Shown: in pieces, positions 24,292 through 35,544 of the stretch | Numbering within the stretch: position 1 is the stretch's first letter | Layout of the letters: every line of letters begins with the position of its first letter | Assembly (NCBI GenBank): GCA_949130495.1 | Contig: OX422222.1 | Span: 272,170,109-272,234,108, forward strand | From: Sambucus nigra | Taxonomy: Eukaryota; Streptophyta; Magnoliopsida; Dipsacales; Adoxaceae | Direction of reading: 5' to 3' | Length of the DNA: 64,000 nucleotides | Position numbers and translations under genes: made by a program | The notes under the pieces: generated by a model | Databases searched by the model: none | What the model saw: the letters and a program-made list of their open reading frames with translations, nothing else | Told to the model about the DNA's origin: nothing

Positions 24292-25675
24292 TGAGTAAAC
24301 GAGACAAAATTTAATAGTATCCCAATTGGGATACGCGTGATTAGATTAAAATAGGTTGAGATGGAAAAATATTATTAAGTAAGTCAGGTGATGATTTCGA
24401 GTGCCTGCTTGATCCAAAATGGGTTAAAATAGTCAAAATTGAGTACCCGGAGTTTGTGTTAAGGTCTCGGGGCTTTTTAAATTAATTGAAACTTATTTAG
24501 CTGACTTCTGGTCTCCTTAAGGGCATATGAAAAGCCAAAAACGGGATTTCAATCATAAAATGAAAGATTTGGGGCCTAGGAAAAAGTCATTTCACAAATC
24601 CAAAGGTTAGGAGAGTTATACAAAGAGTTAAAGAGAAGAGTCTAAAGAAGGAACTGAAGAATTTTTGCAAGAACATTCTAAAAGTGAAGAATTAGGATGG
24701 AAATTCTTGGAAGAGTATCAATATCTTCACCAGTTTCAAACCCTAAGAACAATAGGGCAACTAATTAACTTTTTATTTAATTTGTATACGCAATTTTAGT
24801 CATATCATATATGGGACACATTATATTTGGGAATAATTCACACATAAATATGATGGAATTTTGGGGTATGATTTATAATTGGGAACTGTTATATAATTTC
24901 ATTTTTTTGGAGGATTAACGTTGATTGAGAGGTCTGAATTTTTAAGAGATGATATTGATAGGAGAAATGAGACTTGAAAACGGTTATGGGATTATGTTAC
25001 TAGAATGATAGTATTCTTGACTTTAGATGTGAATTCTCATGAATTAATGATAAAATGTGCTTTACAATATAAAAGTGATTTGAAACCATGTGTAGGTTTG
25101 CTTAGAATTGCTATTAAGGAATTTGTGCTACTCATGTAATGTGTTAATTGATGAAATTGGTGAAAATTCATAATACCAATCAAACCTATTATTTTGCCTT
25201 GAATCGAGGCCCTCTTGGCGAATCTATCCGGGCAGCGAATTTGTTTGGGCCAGGAAGTCAAATCGATTCGGAACTACTATAGAATTGAGGAAGGGTTAAA
25301 TTTTTATTGGGTGAGAAAAATCAATTAATGTGTGATATTTAAAAACCCAAATTTTTTTAGTAATAACTAGTGGAAATTTTTATATTACTGTTAAGTCCTT
25401 GGGGTGAATGGGTCTTTGTTCGGGGGTACAAATTAATATATTTGGGAATTAGATTTGCACTTGAATAATTGTGATGAAAATTCAGGATTTAGGGCACGAG
25501 CTGAGTGATGTCAAATTACATGTCCAGAATTGATACTTGATAGTAAATAAATTAATTTATTAAGTGACTAATTAGTTAATTTGTTATATAATGAAGTATT
25601 GGAAAATAATGCCATTTATGCCATTAGTGATAGGTATGCTTAGATAAAAAATTGTGGAATATATACATGTGTGGA

Positions 25676-25740
<65 letters not shown>
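25676..25740. repeat. (TA)n(TG)n microsatellite in the 5' LTR
   Basis: About 13 TA units run into about 18 GT units. The 3' LTR has only a short imperfect counterpart near 33008-33045, so this tract has expanded or shrunk since insertion. Confidence 0.95.
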
Positions 25741-25743
<3 letters not shown>

Positions 25744-25988
25744 AACATAATTATGTGGATATTATGACATACCCCTCTAAGGGCTATCATCAGAGGTTAC
25801 GCGAGTGAGTGATCTTCCTTAGCTAGCGAATGCAGGATTAGTATTATTCACAAGTCATAATCGTCACACACGTGCCTGTTAAGGTTGAGTCCGAGGTGAG
25901 GTCATTATGGGCATGGTTATTGCTCACTAATCAGGGAACTTAAGACCACCTCCAACATCATTGTTTGCTTTCTATCATAGTTCGGTGT

Positions 25989-26105
25989 GAGATCCTGACA
26001 CGATAACCAGGATGATTTGAGTATTCTCTAGATTATGGTAGCAATAGAGACCCACATCCGGTAAATTTATTATGGTTAGGGATGGAAGTTATACCTATAT
26101 AGTGA

Positions 26106-26142
<37 letters not shown>

Positions 26143-26282
26143 TCCTGACACGATAGCCAGGATGATGTGAGTATTCTCTAGATTATGGTAGCAATAGAGA
26201 CCCACATCGGGTAAATTTATTATGGTTAGGGATGGAAGTTATACGTATATAGTGAGTGATGTATATATATATATATATATAT

Positions 26283-26288
<6 letters not shown>
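25989..26288. repeat. 150-bp tandem duplication in the 5' LTR
   Basis: Two copies start GAGATCCTGACACGAT at 25989 and 26139 and each ends in a (TA)n run. They differ by only a few bases, so the duplication is recent relative to the LTR. Confidence 0.9.
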
Positions 26289-26323
<35 letters not shown>

Positions 26324-26327
26324 TGAT

Positions 26328-26450
26328 GTGATAATAAAATATGTATATATACGTGTATAATGAATTAAAATGTGAAAATTTATAACTAGTGATAATAAAA
26401 TATGTATATATACGTGTATAATGAATTAAAATGTGAAAATTTATAACTAG
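26328..26450. repeat. 61-bp exact tandem duplication in the 5' LTR
   Basis: Two adjoining copies starting GTGATAATAAAATATG at 26328 and 26389 appear identical over the whole unit. Confidence 0.9.
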
Positions 26451-27276
26451 TGAAAGTTATTGGAAATGGTTTAATCAATTATAATTAAGGATTATAATGA
26501 TTAGAGAATGTGAAAGCTAAACAAATTAATTGTCTAGGATGGGATAGAGTATATAATTTAAGGATAGTTGGAAACTAGTCAGCTGGGTAGCATAACTAGG
26601 TGATTAAAATGCATACGTCAGGTGCGCACTTTAGATAAGAGGTGAGTATTGTCTCATGAGAGAGTGTGTTACCAATTTAAATACGAGTAAATGGATATAT
26701 ATATTTATATATGCATTTTAATTGCTTGCAAAATATTTTCAAATGGATTTGGGCTCTAACCCGTGTCAAAATATATTTTCAAAACCTTTTAGGTATCTAG
26801 CTACAGAGACTCCGGGCGTGATCACCTTCCCAGGTATCGGAGCTGTGAAAATTATGGGACGTGTCAGGATTTGGGGTAGTCGTTTCTATTCTCATATTCT
26901 AGACAGGATCCTTTTCCATATTCAGACATGTTGCCCATGTGAGTCAGATTTATTTTATATTATCTCACCGTTGGGATTTATTGTATGGATATTACACCGA
27001 TGGTTTATTAGGTTAAGTTTTGTATGTAATGGATTTCTATTCACACTTAATATGTGATTGTCGATTTTGATTATTTTCTAAATGAATTATGGTTTGATTA
27101 TAGTGTTGTTGTATCGCGTTAATTAAGATTAAAATTGACACATGACTTAATTTAATAATAGGTGGTTAGTAATTAATTGGTTTCGATAGTGATGCTAAGA
27201 ATGATGCAAATGAGATTCCCATTTTATTTATTAGATGGTTGGCCACCCGTTATTTTCATAAGCGGGTTGTCACATA

Positions 27277-27288
27277 TGGTATCAGAGC
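27277..27288 (+). promoter_or_regulatory. Primer-binding site (initiator tRNA-Met type)
   Basis: TGGTATCAGAGC, complementary to the 3' end of initiator methionine tRNA, lies 2 bp after the 5' LTR end. It primes minus-strand cDNA synthesis. Confidence 0.9.
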
Positions 27289-27439
27289 ATCGGGCTCTAG
27301 AGTCTTTAGGATTTGTGTAGACTTATTATGTTTCTACCATAGCATTCTTTGATGTAGAGCCTTATGTTCAGGACTATTCATTCATATTGCGATGTACATT
27401 CTCCTGCTATTATGTATAATGAAAGTGAATCTTATACGA

Positions 27440-28620
27440 GTTTAGTTAGGGCTTAGTATACCAAACAATTTAGGACGACCAATGAGGTCCATTAGGAGGA
27501 ATATAGGAAAAGTGTCTCAGCTAGAGCCTCAGAGTATTATGTCCCCAGTGACTGTAGTAGAAGTCATTATGATTATTACTCAGGTAGTTAATTCTATAAT
27601 GATTGCTAGAGCATAACAGTTTCCCCAAATACCACCATAGCAGATGGTGGTGCCAATTTAAACTCACCTAGTGCAGTCAGCATGGGAGAGAGTTGGAGAG
27701 ATTTTGAGAAGGGCCTTATGCAAGAGTTCAAGGAAAGTGTGGAGTGTATTAGCTAGCCAGTGGAAAAATAATATCCAAAGGAAATTACTTATGGTAGAGT
27801 GAAGTGACACTCATGATTAAATTTCATGTGAGTTTTAAGCTTTTAGGAGCAGTGTTGTAGTAGTGGGAGTTAGTAACCACATTAGAGAAGAGATATACAA
27901 GAAAGTATCGAGGAATATAGGTGCGATTTGGTAGAAAATCCTTTCATCTACTGTTTAAATTGAGATGCAAAGAAAATTTATGTATTTATTACAAGAAGGT
28001 GGGATAGTAGCCGAGTAGGAAGAAGAATGTGCTTGTTTACCGAACTTCGTAACCAACGAGGTGATTATAGAGGAGAATAGGGTTCTTAAGTTTGATGATG
28101 GACCTGTGGGTAGGATACGCGACATTTATGGGCATCCGACTTGAATGATTGGTGTCGATGTCATCAATATCGTACTTTTATGTCAACAGTTCCTTGTGAA
28201 GGTAGCCAAGAGCGTGGGGAAGTCTAGCAAGTAGAGTAATATTAGGTATAGCAGTGTTATGGGATAACACTAGAGAATTAACCTTCAGGGATCCCCGTTT
28301 GAAAGTAACTAAATCAATGGAATTCTGATCGAGTGACATTGGATTTAGATATGGCCATTAAGATCAGTAATGCATTACAAAGGTCCAGTGAAGACAAGGG
28401 AACAACGTGGTAGCCATCGGGGTCGAGGATACATGTGCTAGAGAGAAGGAAACCCTGATGTGGCCAGCAAGGCTACAGATAGGGGGATTACATAAGGAAG
28501 TGGTTTATATGTGGCAAGCAGGATCACATACGTCAATCTTGTCCGCAGAGAGTTAAGAGGACAAGAAAATAGTGCCCAGCATGGACAACAGTTACAGTAG
28601 TTTTTGAGAGAGTTCAGACG
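27440..28620 (+). pseudogene. Gypsy gag, broken
   Basis: In pieces the region reads as a chromovirus-type Gag. The end of the capsid domain reads EECACLPNFVTNEVIIEENR then LKFDDGPVGRIRD at about 28020-28125, as in the family's ...F.rLsrfAPelv..E..rv..FedGL...IR. The zinc knuckle reads WFICGKQDHIRQSCPQRVK at about 28500-28560, with the first Cys changed to Trp (TGG). Many stops are present. Confidence 0.75.
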
Positions 28621-28679
28621 TGAGTTTTACGTGCAACCACCAGTTAAACAGCCAAAGATATTAATAATTAAAGGTATAA

Positions 28680-29260
28680 ATTTTATCCATGGACAAATGG
28701 GATAGGTTCAAAGTGATACGAGTGCATCATAGTATTTGAGTTAACACTAGATTTACGCATGAAACGAACATTGTAAATGTATCGTTAGATCACTTTTGAG
28801 TGTATTTTTATCGTTGGGTAACGGAACTCTCTTTAGTTCCATCTACAGGAGAGCAGGTGTGGACACTGGGAGGATATATATTAGAGATTTACTCCTTTTA
28901 AAGAGATTTATGTGAGCATGATCTTATTTTGAGTATGGACTGGTAAGCAATGGTGAGTGACGGTCGACTGGTATAGTAAGGTTATGTGTTTGATGTTTTA
29001 GGGCAGGATATATTATTTTTATGATATTTCACCTGAAAGAGGGTCGAGTCGCATATATATTATATTGAAATGAAGACTTCGGACAATATTATCGTCTCGT
29101 TATATTCTATTTCGGTGTGTAAGGACTATACTGATGTGATTCAGGGTATATCGGGTTTATCGCCGAGCGGATAGATTTATCTCGTTATTGGTTTAGCACT
29201 TAATACTTAGTGATAGTTTGAGCACCATATTGCATGACTCCTTTAGATATGTGGGAGTTG
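28680..29260 (+). pseudogene. Gypsy protease and RT start, broken
   Basis: QSDTSAS at about 28708 stands where the active site (FDSGAS) should be. Further on VSLGNGTLFSS-like and FEYGLV-like pieces match the family's ...VILGMDWL region. DYTDVIQGISGLSPSG at about 29128-29175 matches the linker in front of RT (family F-x-DVFxxELPGLPP). Confidence 0.6.
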
Positions 29261-29820
29261 AGGATTAGACTTATATGTCTAGGGGGCTAGGATTTTGGGT
29301 ATCCAGTTAATTTGCTTTTGGGGCAAAGGATGTCGATAACTAAAAATGCCAAGTGATAAGGCATTGACGAAATTCCTTGATTTGATTGATAATGTGTGGA
29401 ATTCCATGCATAAATATTAATAAATTTCAGGAATAGAGAGACGTTGTTAGATGCTAGGGCATTGGTTTTGAATCTTAATTGTAGCACGTGTGGGGAAATC
29501 TTTAAGCTAAGAGCTATCATATAACATATGGCCCGTTAAACCGGTTAGTGCTATATGGAAAACATTTGAGAAATTTTTACACCACTAGCGCATAAGTGGT
29601 CATTCTTATGGACAATGAAGTCACGATTAGTGGGATGATTGAGAAATCCTTATCGTATTGTCGCACCGAGAATGTTGGGGCCAAGTTTGAGATAAATTAT
29701 TACATCTATAATGTTCGTACAATCATGTACAAGTTACAAGGTGTATGGGTGGCCTATTTAGTTCAATTTTTAGCATCATCCGAGGTAACAGGTACGTGGT
29801 AATAAATATGTTAAACCATA
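29261..29820 (+). pseudogene. Collapsed RT region
   Basis: A full RT domain (about 700-800 bp) would be expected between the protease linker and RNase H, but only unreadable or very short matches occur. Most of RT has been deleted or is beyond recognition. The 68-codon frame at 29596-29802 is not a recognised domain. Confidence 0.45.
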
Positions 29821-30235
29821 TGCATGTGAAAAAATAGAAGCAGAATTGCAGAAGTTAATCCCACTCGTGATTTGGAACTAGTTGCAGTTGTTTTGACTTG
29901 TGAATTCGGAGGCATTATATCCTAGAGGAGAAATTTCGTCTATTCACGGATCATAAATCACTACCGTAAAATGATCCCAATATGCAGCAGCGTAGGTGGT
30001 TGGAATTCATGAAGGACTATCAGTTTGATGATCTGTGTTACCTAGGTAAGTATAATGTGGTGGTAGATACATTGAGTCGAAGGCCTACATTAGAGTTGGA
30101 TATAGTGTGGAAGACTAAGTGGGGTGAACTTTGTCAGGCTCATTCTGTTGCTAGGTCTTGTATGGCAGTGTTTACCGTAACACTCGAGATTGTGTTACAG
30201 GTTGTAAAAGCACAGGTAGGAGATTAATTTTTCCA
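29821..30235 (+). pseudogene. Gypsy RNase H, broken
   Basis: The region reads LKVHEKK..., then FRLFTDHKSLP at about 29935-29967, then in the open frame starting at 29982 MQQRRWLEFMKDYQFDD, LGKYNVVVDTLSRRP. This is the C-terminal half of the RNase H domain of chromovirus-type gypsy pol (family FTDHKSLKY, MRQRRWLELIKDYD, GKANVVADALSR). Confidence 0.85.
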
Positions 30236-30279
30236 GGACCAGGTGAAACAATTATTAGCAGAGGGATAAAAATCCTACT

Positions 30280-31100
30280 CGATCAGTTATGAAGGAGGTT
30301 TACACTTCAATGGGAGACCCATGGTCCCAAATGATAAGGATTTGAAATATGCTATTGTGACAGAATCCGATGGGTCGAGATTTAAGGTACGTTAGGGTGG
30401 TGGAGACAGGATGTATTAGGATATACGTTGGCAGTATTGGTGGACAAGTATGAAGCGGGATATAATTGAGTTTGTCTCGTAGGGTTCCACATGTCAGTTA
30501 GTAAAGATAGACAACCAGAGACCATCCTAAATGTCATAGCCATTGGAAATTCCAGTTTAGAAGTAGGAAAGAATATCGATGGATTTTATGACTGTACTGA
30601 CAGCGCAGAGGGGTCGTGATTCTATATGGGTGATATTGGATGGATTGACCAAGGTGGCACATTTTTTCCACTATGGACTGATTATACGACGACGCAATAT
30701 GCCTAGTTATTCATAGCCGAGATAGTGAGGTTACATGGGGTACCGATTAATATTATGTTTGATTAAGCCAAGATTTTTATGTCGCATTTTTGGCAGAGAT
30801 TCTAAGAGGCTTTGGGAACCGAGTTGCAGTTGAGTGCAACCTATCATTCGCAGACTAATTGGATGACTGAGCGTGTGAATCATATGTTGGAAGACATGCT
30901 TATAATGTGTATACTTGATTTTAAAGGAGGCTGGGAGCAGTAACTTCCATTGGTGAAAATTGCGTATAATAATTCCTACCAGTTTACCATTGGGATGGCT
31001 CCTTATGAGATTTTATATAGCAGACCTTGTCATCCGCCCTGTGGTTTGATAAGGATGGGGAAATAATATGTTTTGAGAGTCGGACGTCAGGGATTGAGAT
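30280..31100 (+). pseudogene. Gypsy integrase, broken but with catalytic triad visible
   Basis: The core reads ISMDFMTVLTAQRGRDSIWV, then VILDGLTKVAHFFP (first Asp), INIMFD before a stop (second Asp), and YHSQTNWMTERVNHMLEDML (Glu in TERV). It continues LVKIAYNNSYQFTIGMAPYEILYSRPC, typical of chromovirus integrases. All three acidic residues survive, unlike in the two Tat copies, but at least three in-frame stops are present. Confidence 0.85.
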
Positions 31101-31564
31101 AAATGAAGTTATTTTTTGAATAGTTTAGGAAAGTCGTAGGAGTTATATCATCACGAACAAACGAGTTAATAACTGATGTGAGTGGTCAGAAATTATTATG
31201 GGTGTCTCCCAAGAAGGGAGTTATGTAATTTGGGTATGAAGGGAAGTTGGCATCTTAGGAAGTGAGGCATTTCCAACATTGAGTATATGCTCGTCTTATT
31301 GGAGCATTGTTAGAGGATTTGCTGTAGTTTTGCATATCATTGTATAAGTGAGACCTTATAAATTACAAAGTGTAATAGTATAAAATGATTTGAATAGACT
31401 TGTCACTAATCTTGGGCCGTAGTGATTAGGCCTTTACATAGGATGATACCTCTAGCGAGTGAATACTGGAGGCACCAAAATGCTATCATGAATAGATTAT
31501 GAGTATTTTCGGATGCCAGGTGGGTAAGGATCCGAAGTTCCTCATACTAGACTTACTCAAATTT

Positions 31565-31596
31565 TGGGGACGAAACTACTTTTCATGGGGGAAGTA
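31565..31596 (+). promoter_or_regulatory. Polypurine tract region of the gypsy element
   Basis: GGGGACGAAACTACTTTTC followed by ATGGGGGAAGTA stands directly before the 3' LTR. The wording GGGGACGAA...GGGGGA...TGTAATACCC is usual for plant Tekay/del-type elements. It primes plus-strand synthesis. Confidence 0.85.
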
Positions 31597-31605
31597 TGTA
31601 ATACC

Positions 31606-31690
<85 letters not shown>

Positions 31691-33068
31691 ATTTAAATTC
31701 TGAGGGTGACACATAATTTAATTTAAGAAATAATGAGAAATTAAATAAATATTAATTTGGAGTGAAATGAATTAATATTTATGTGATTATTTATTTACTA
31801 GTGTGCTAGAGTAAATAAGATGAAATTAAGTAGTAAGACAGTAAACGCAGCGGAATTTAATATTATTTCAATCGGGATGCGCGTGATTAAATTAAAATAG
31901 GTTGAGATAGGGAAATATTATTAAGTGATTCGAGTGACGATTTCGGGTGCACGGTTGTTCCATAATGGGTCAAAATAGTCAAAATTGAGTACTCGGAGGT
32001 TGTGTTTTCTGGTCTCGGGACTTTTTAAATTAATCAAAACTTATTTAGCTGACTTCTGGGCTCCTTAAGGGCATATGAAAAGCCAAAAACGGGATTTCAA
32101 TCATAAAATGAAAGGTTTGGGGCCTAGGGAAAAGTCATTTCACAAATCCAAAGGTTAGGAGAGTTATACAAAGAGTTAGAGAGAAGAGTCTAAAGAAGGA
32201 ATTGACGAATTTTTGTAAGAACATTCTAGGAGTGAAGATTTAAGAAGGAAATTCTTGGAAGAGTATCAATATCTTCACCAGATTCAGACCCTAAGAACAC
32301 CAGGGCAAGTAATTAACAATATATTTAATTTTTATATGCAATTTTAGTCATATCATATATGGGACATACTGTATTTGGGAGTAATTCATATGTAAATATA
32401 ATGGAATTTTGGGGTATGATTTATAAGCAGGAACTATTATAGAATTTGATTTTTTTGGAGAATTAATGTTGATCGAGATTATTGGATTTTGAAGAGATGA
32501 TATTGATAAGGAAAAATGAGCCTTAAAAGTGGTTATGGGATTATGGTACTAGAATGATGATATTCTTGGCTTTAGATACAAATTCCCATGAATTGATGAT
32601 AAAAATGTGCTTTAAAGTATAAAGTGATTTGAAACCATGTGTAGGTTTGCTAAGAATTTTTATTAAGGAATTTGAGTTACTCATGTAATGTGTTAATTGA
32701 TGAAATTGCTGAAAATTTCGTATTACCAATCAGACCTATCATTCTGCCTAGAATCGACCCTCTTAGCGAATAAATTTAGGCAGCAAATTGGTTCGAGCTA
32801 GGACTTACATGAAAAATTGTGATGGAAATTCGGGATTTAGGGTACAAGCTGAGTGATGTCAAATTACATGTCCAGAATTGATAATTGATAGAAAATAAAT
32901 TAATTAATTGGTTATATAATGGAGTACTGGAAAATAAAGCCATTTATTCCATTATTGATAGGCATGCTTAAATTAATTATTGTTTAATATATACATGTGT
33001 GGAAATTATCTCTCTCTCTATGTGTGTGTATATATATATATATACATGAAAAATATAATTATTTGGAT
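31597..33068 (+). repeat. 3' LTR, first part, of the long-LTR gypsy element
   Basis: Starts TGTAATACCCC and matches the 5' LTR except for the (TA)n length and a deletion near 32795. It breaks off at 33068, where the copia-type element begins, and resumes for about 38 bp at 39089. Confidence 0.9.
31608..31685. repeat. (TA)n microsatellite at the 3' LTR start
   Basis: About 38 TA units. The 5' LTR has about 10 units at the same place (22710-22729). Confidence 0.98.
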
Positions 33069-34569
33069 TATAAGGACACAAATTTCCAATTGAGTCCTTT
33101 GTAGTCTTTTGGCTCAATTCCGGACAAAAATGTTTGAATCATAGGATGGAGTTATTAGCCATCCTTCAAGCCTATGACATACTAAAGTTGAAGACGTAGC
33201 GGCCAAGTTTAAAGCTTCATCAAAGTGCCGAGTTTATTGTGCCTCATTTCTACGTCAACAATATTTGGAACAATAGTTATATGGGTGTATTTTATATTTA
33301 AACTGTTGTTTATTTTCAGAAAGTTTCATTAAAAATTTAAAATAAAGTTTCTAGGCTAAAACTGAATTTTTATACTTTCTGAAAGTTCGTTTGATATTGT
33401 CGTTCGAACGAGTTTGCCGTTCGAATGAGGTTTGCCAATGACCTGCCACTGGAACTTCGTTAGAAGTATCGTTCGAATGAGACTTCATTCAAAAAACAAT
33501 ATCGTTCGAACGAGATTTGGCGGGAACAATTTAATTGGCAGTTTTGAGCAGTTTTTCCATGTTTCCCACTTCTTTACCCCCACTAACTTTTGACAGAAAT
33601 TAACTAGTGCGGGAACCAACATTTTTGGTTTAACGTTTTCACATATTTCCATCTCCAAGAGAGAGTTTGAGAGCAAAATTACAAAAGAAAAAGTTCAAGT
33701 TTGAGTGTTCATTTTTCAAAGAAAAATCCTTAAAACACTTATGTTTTACACCCATAGTTTGTTTATTCCAAGCTTCAATATATATATATCATTGCTTGGA
33801 GTGTTTGGCGCCGTTTTTTCTCTACCACATTGAAGAGATTGTTTGAGTTTAAATCTAAATCCCTCAAAGAAGAAGAGTTTGTTTTGCTGCGGGATTCTCA
33901 CCTGGTGAAAGGCACCATGTGTGGTTGTCGATGTACCTGTGTTTCATTGGTGATTTCAAGATTCCGGTTCAGCTCTGGGGTTGTCGACTAGGCGGAGGTG
34001 TTTACAAGAAGACGCATCAAGGCTTGAAAGGGGTCAAGTCGAGGAAGTAAGTCATATGTCTTGTAATTATAAAACCATACTTAGTGGACTTAAGGCTAGG
34101 GCCGTCCGAGGTTTTTCTCCCGTTGTGGATTTTTCCTCGTACATCGCAGCGTAGTGGTTCATTATTTATTTTATCTTTTGCAATACTCACCTAGAACGCA
34201 TGCTTAGGGAAAAATATAAAAATTATTTTAAATCACTACTTGTTTAATTTGGTGCATAATTAATTTGGGTAATGTTTATGTTTATTCAAGTCATCACTTA
34301 ATTTGATAAAATTGGTTTGACCTAATTTGGGAATATTGGAAATATGACTTAGGAAAATTTCTAGGACTTGGATTGAGTTAATATGTTAAAGTGAAAAATA
34401 TATTTGTTAATGAATTTAATTTCACTTTAAGTTGTGTTTAATTTTAATTTGAAAAAGAAATTAAATTTTTTTAATTTGTTTAATTGAACCATCTCGCTTT
34501 CGCATCTTTTAAAAGGAAAATATCTTTTTGTGAAGTAAGAATTTAAAATTGGGGGCCTATCCCTTTTCA
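33069..34569 (+). repeat. 5' LTR of the gag-only element
   Basis: Starts TATAAGGACACAAATTTCC (TG changed to TA) and ends CCCTTTTCA. It is closely similar to 37539-39088, but lacks about 50 bp near 33258 that the second LTR has. It carries a cluster of CGTTCGAACGAG-like palindromes at 33398-33515. Confidence 0.92.
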
Positions 34570-34572
34570 AAT

Positions 34573-34584
34573 TGGTATCAGAGC
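34573..34584 (+). promoter_or_regulatory. Primer-binding site of the gag-only element
   Basis: TGGTATCAGAGC lies 3 bp after the LTR end and matches initiator tRNA-Met. Confidence 0.9.
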
Positions 34585-34699
34585 CGAAGCGCTAATTTAT
34601 CGCGTCAAAGATCCGTTTTTCGACTTCTATAATTTTTGTGCTCCTTGTATTTTTGGTGGTTCATTTTTTAACTCACTCTCATTTTTTTTGTAACTCTCG

Positions 34700-35544
34700 A
34701 TGGGACGTCTTAAGGATAATTTGCCCATTTCTAATGATAATGATGTTTTTGCTATTCGAGAGGAATTTAATGGGCTTAATAAATGTAATGAAAAATTAAG
34801 AGAATTAAATTTGAGATTTGCAAAAAGAATTTAGTTTCTTGAAAATGAAAATTCTTGTTTTAAAGATAAAATTGAGTTTTTGCAAATCTCCCTATCTCAA
34901 AAAGATATTTTTTGTGAAAAGCTCATGGACATAAATTACAATTTTAATATTTTAGAAAAGTCCAAGAAAGAGAGTGATTTCGAGAAAAGACTCTTAAGGA
35001 CAAGTTTGCTCACATTGGGGGGGGGGGGGGGGGGGGGGGGATGGGGGGGAGGGGGGGGGAGCGTGATAACCTTCTAGGAGTTATAGAAAATTTAAAGAAG
35101 GAGTCCCGTAAAATTGAGGAGTCTAATTTATTACTTGAGTCCAAAATTTTAAAAATAGAAAATAATTTACAAGACTCGAGTAGTAGTTGTAATGGTTCTA
35201 GATCATCTAGTTCAAATACTTTCGTTGCTAAAGCTAAAATCATTGTTTGTTTTAGAGGGTCAACTTTATCCAAGGACTTTAGAAAAGGTCACACCTTAGG
35301 TATCACTCCTCGTGTTTACACATGCTTATATTGTGGTAGGAAAGGTCACCTTAGGTCATTTTGTTTTGATCTTAAAAGAAGTCTTAGGAAGTCTATGTCT
35401 AGCATTTCATTAGTTTCCAAATCCCATCATTTTAAATATACATCTATATGGATTCGGAAATCATTTTTAGACACGCTAGATATTATATTTGTTGATTCTC
35501 ATTTTCTTTCAAATGAAACCTCCCTTGCCAAATTTAAAGGTTAA
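34700..35544 (+). pseudogene. Copia-type gag remnant with coiled coil and zinc knuckle
   Basis: The region starts MGRLKDNLPISNDNDVFAIR and continues as a Lys/Glu/Leu-rich coiled coil (LENENSCFKDKIEFLQISL, then VIENLKKESRKIEESN). It ends in a zinc knuckle CLYCGRKGHLRSFC at about 35324-35365, a C-x2-C-x4-H-x4-C pattern with all ligands kept. The form CxYCGxKGHLRxxCF and the long coil before it are typical of copia Gag proteins of plant SIRE/Tork-like elements. Two in-frame problems are seen: a stop near 34831 and a G-rich tract at 35017-35059 that shifts the frame. Gag would bind element RNA. Confidence 0.8.
35017..35059. repeat. 24-base G homopolymer and G-rich tail
   Basis: Twenty-four G residues in a row are followed by two further runs of 7 and 9 G separated by AT and A. 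It lies within the gag coding region and disturbs its frame. Confidence 0.95.

Larger units (their letters stand above)
22690..27274 (+). repeat. 5' LTR of the long-LTR gypsy element
   Basis: The first 180 bp match 31687-31850, and 24293-25790 match 31850-33068 and 39089-39126. The rest (25791-27274) has no partner because the 3' LTR is truncated. Compared with the 3' LTR it carries a 1.4-kb insertion and about 220 bp near 25260-25480 that are missing from the partner. It ends ...GGTTGTCACA just before the primer-binding site. Confidence 0.85.

Noticed and set aside
35041..35273. Pro-run open frame on the - strand at the poly(G) tract
   Set aside because: It is the reverse reading of the G homopolymer across the gag coding region on the + strand.
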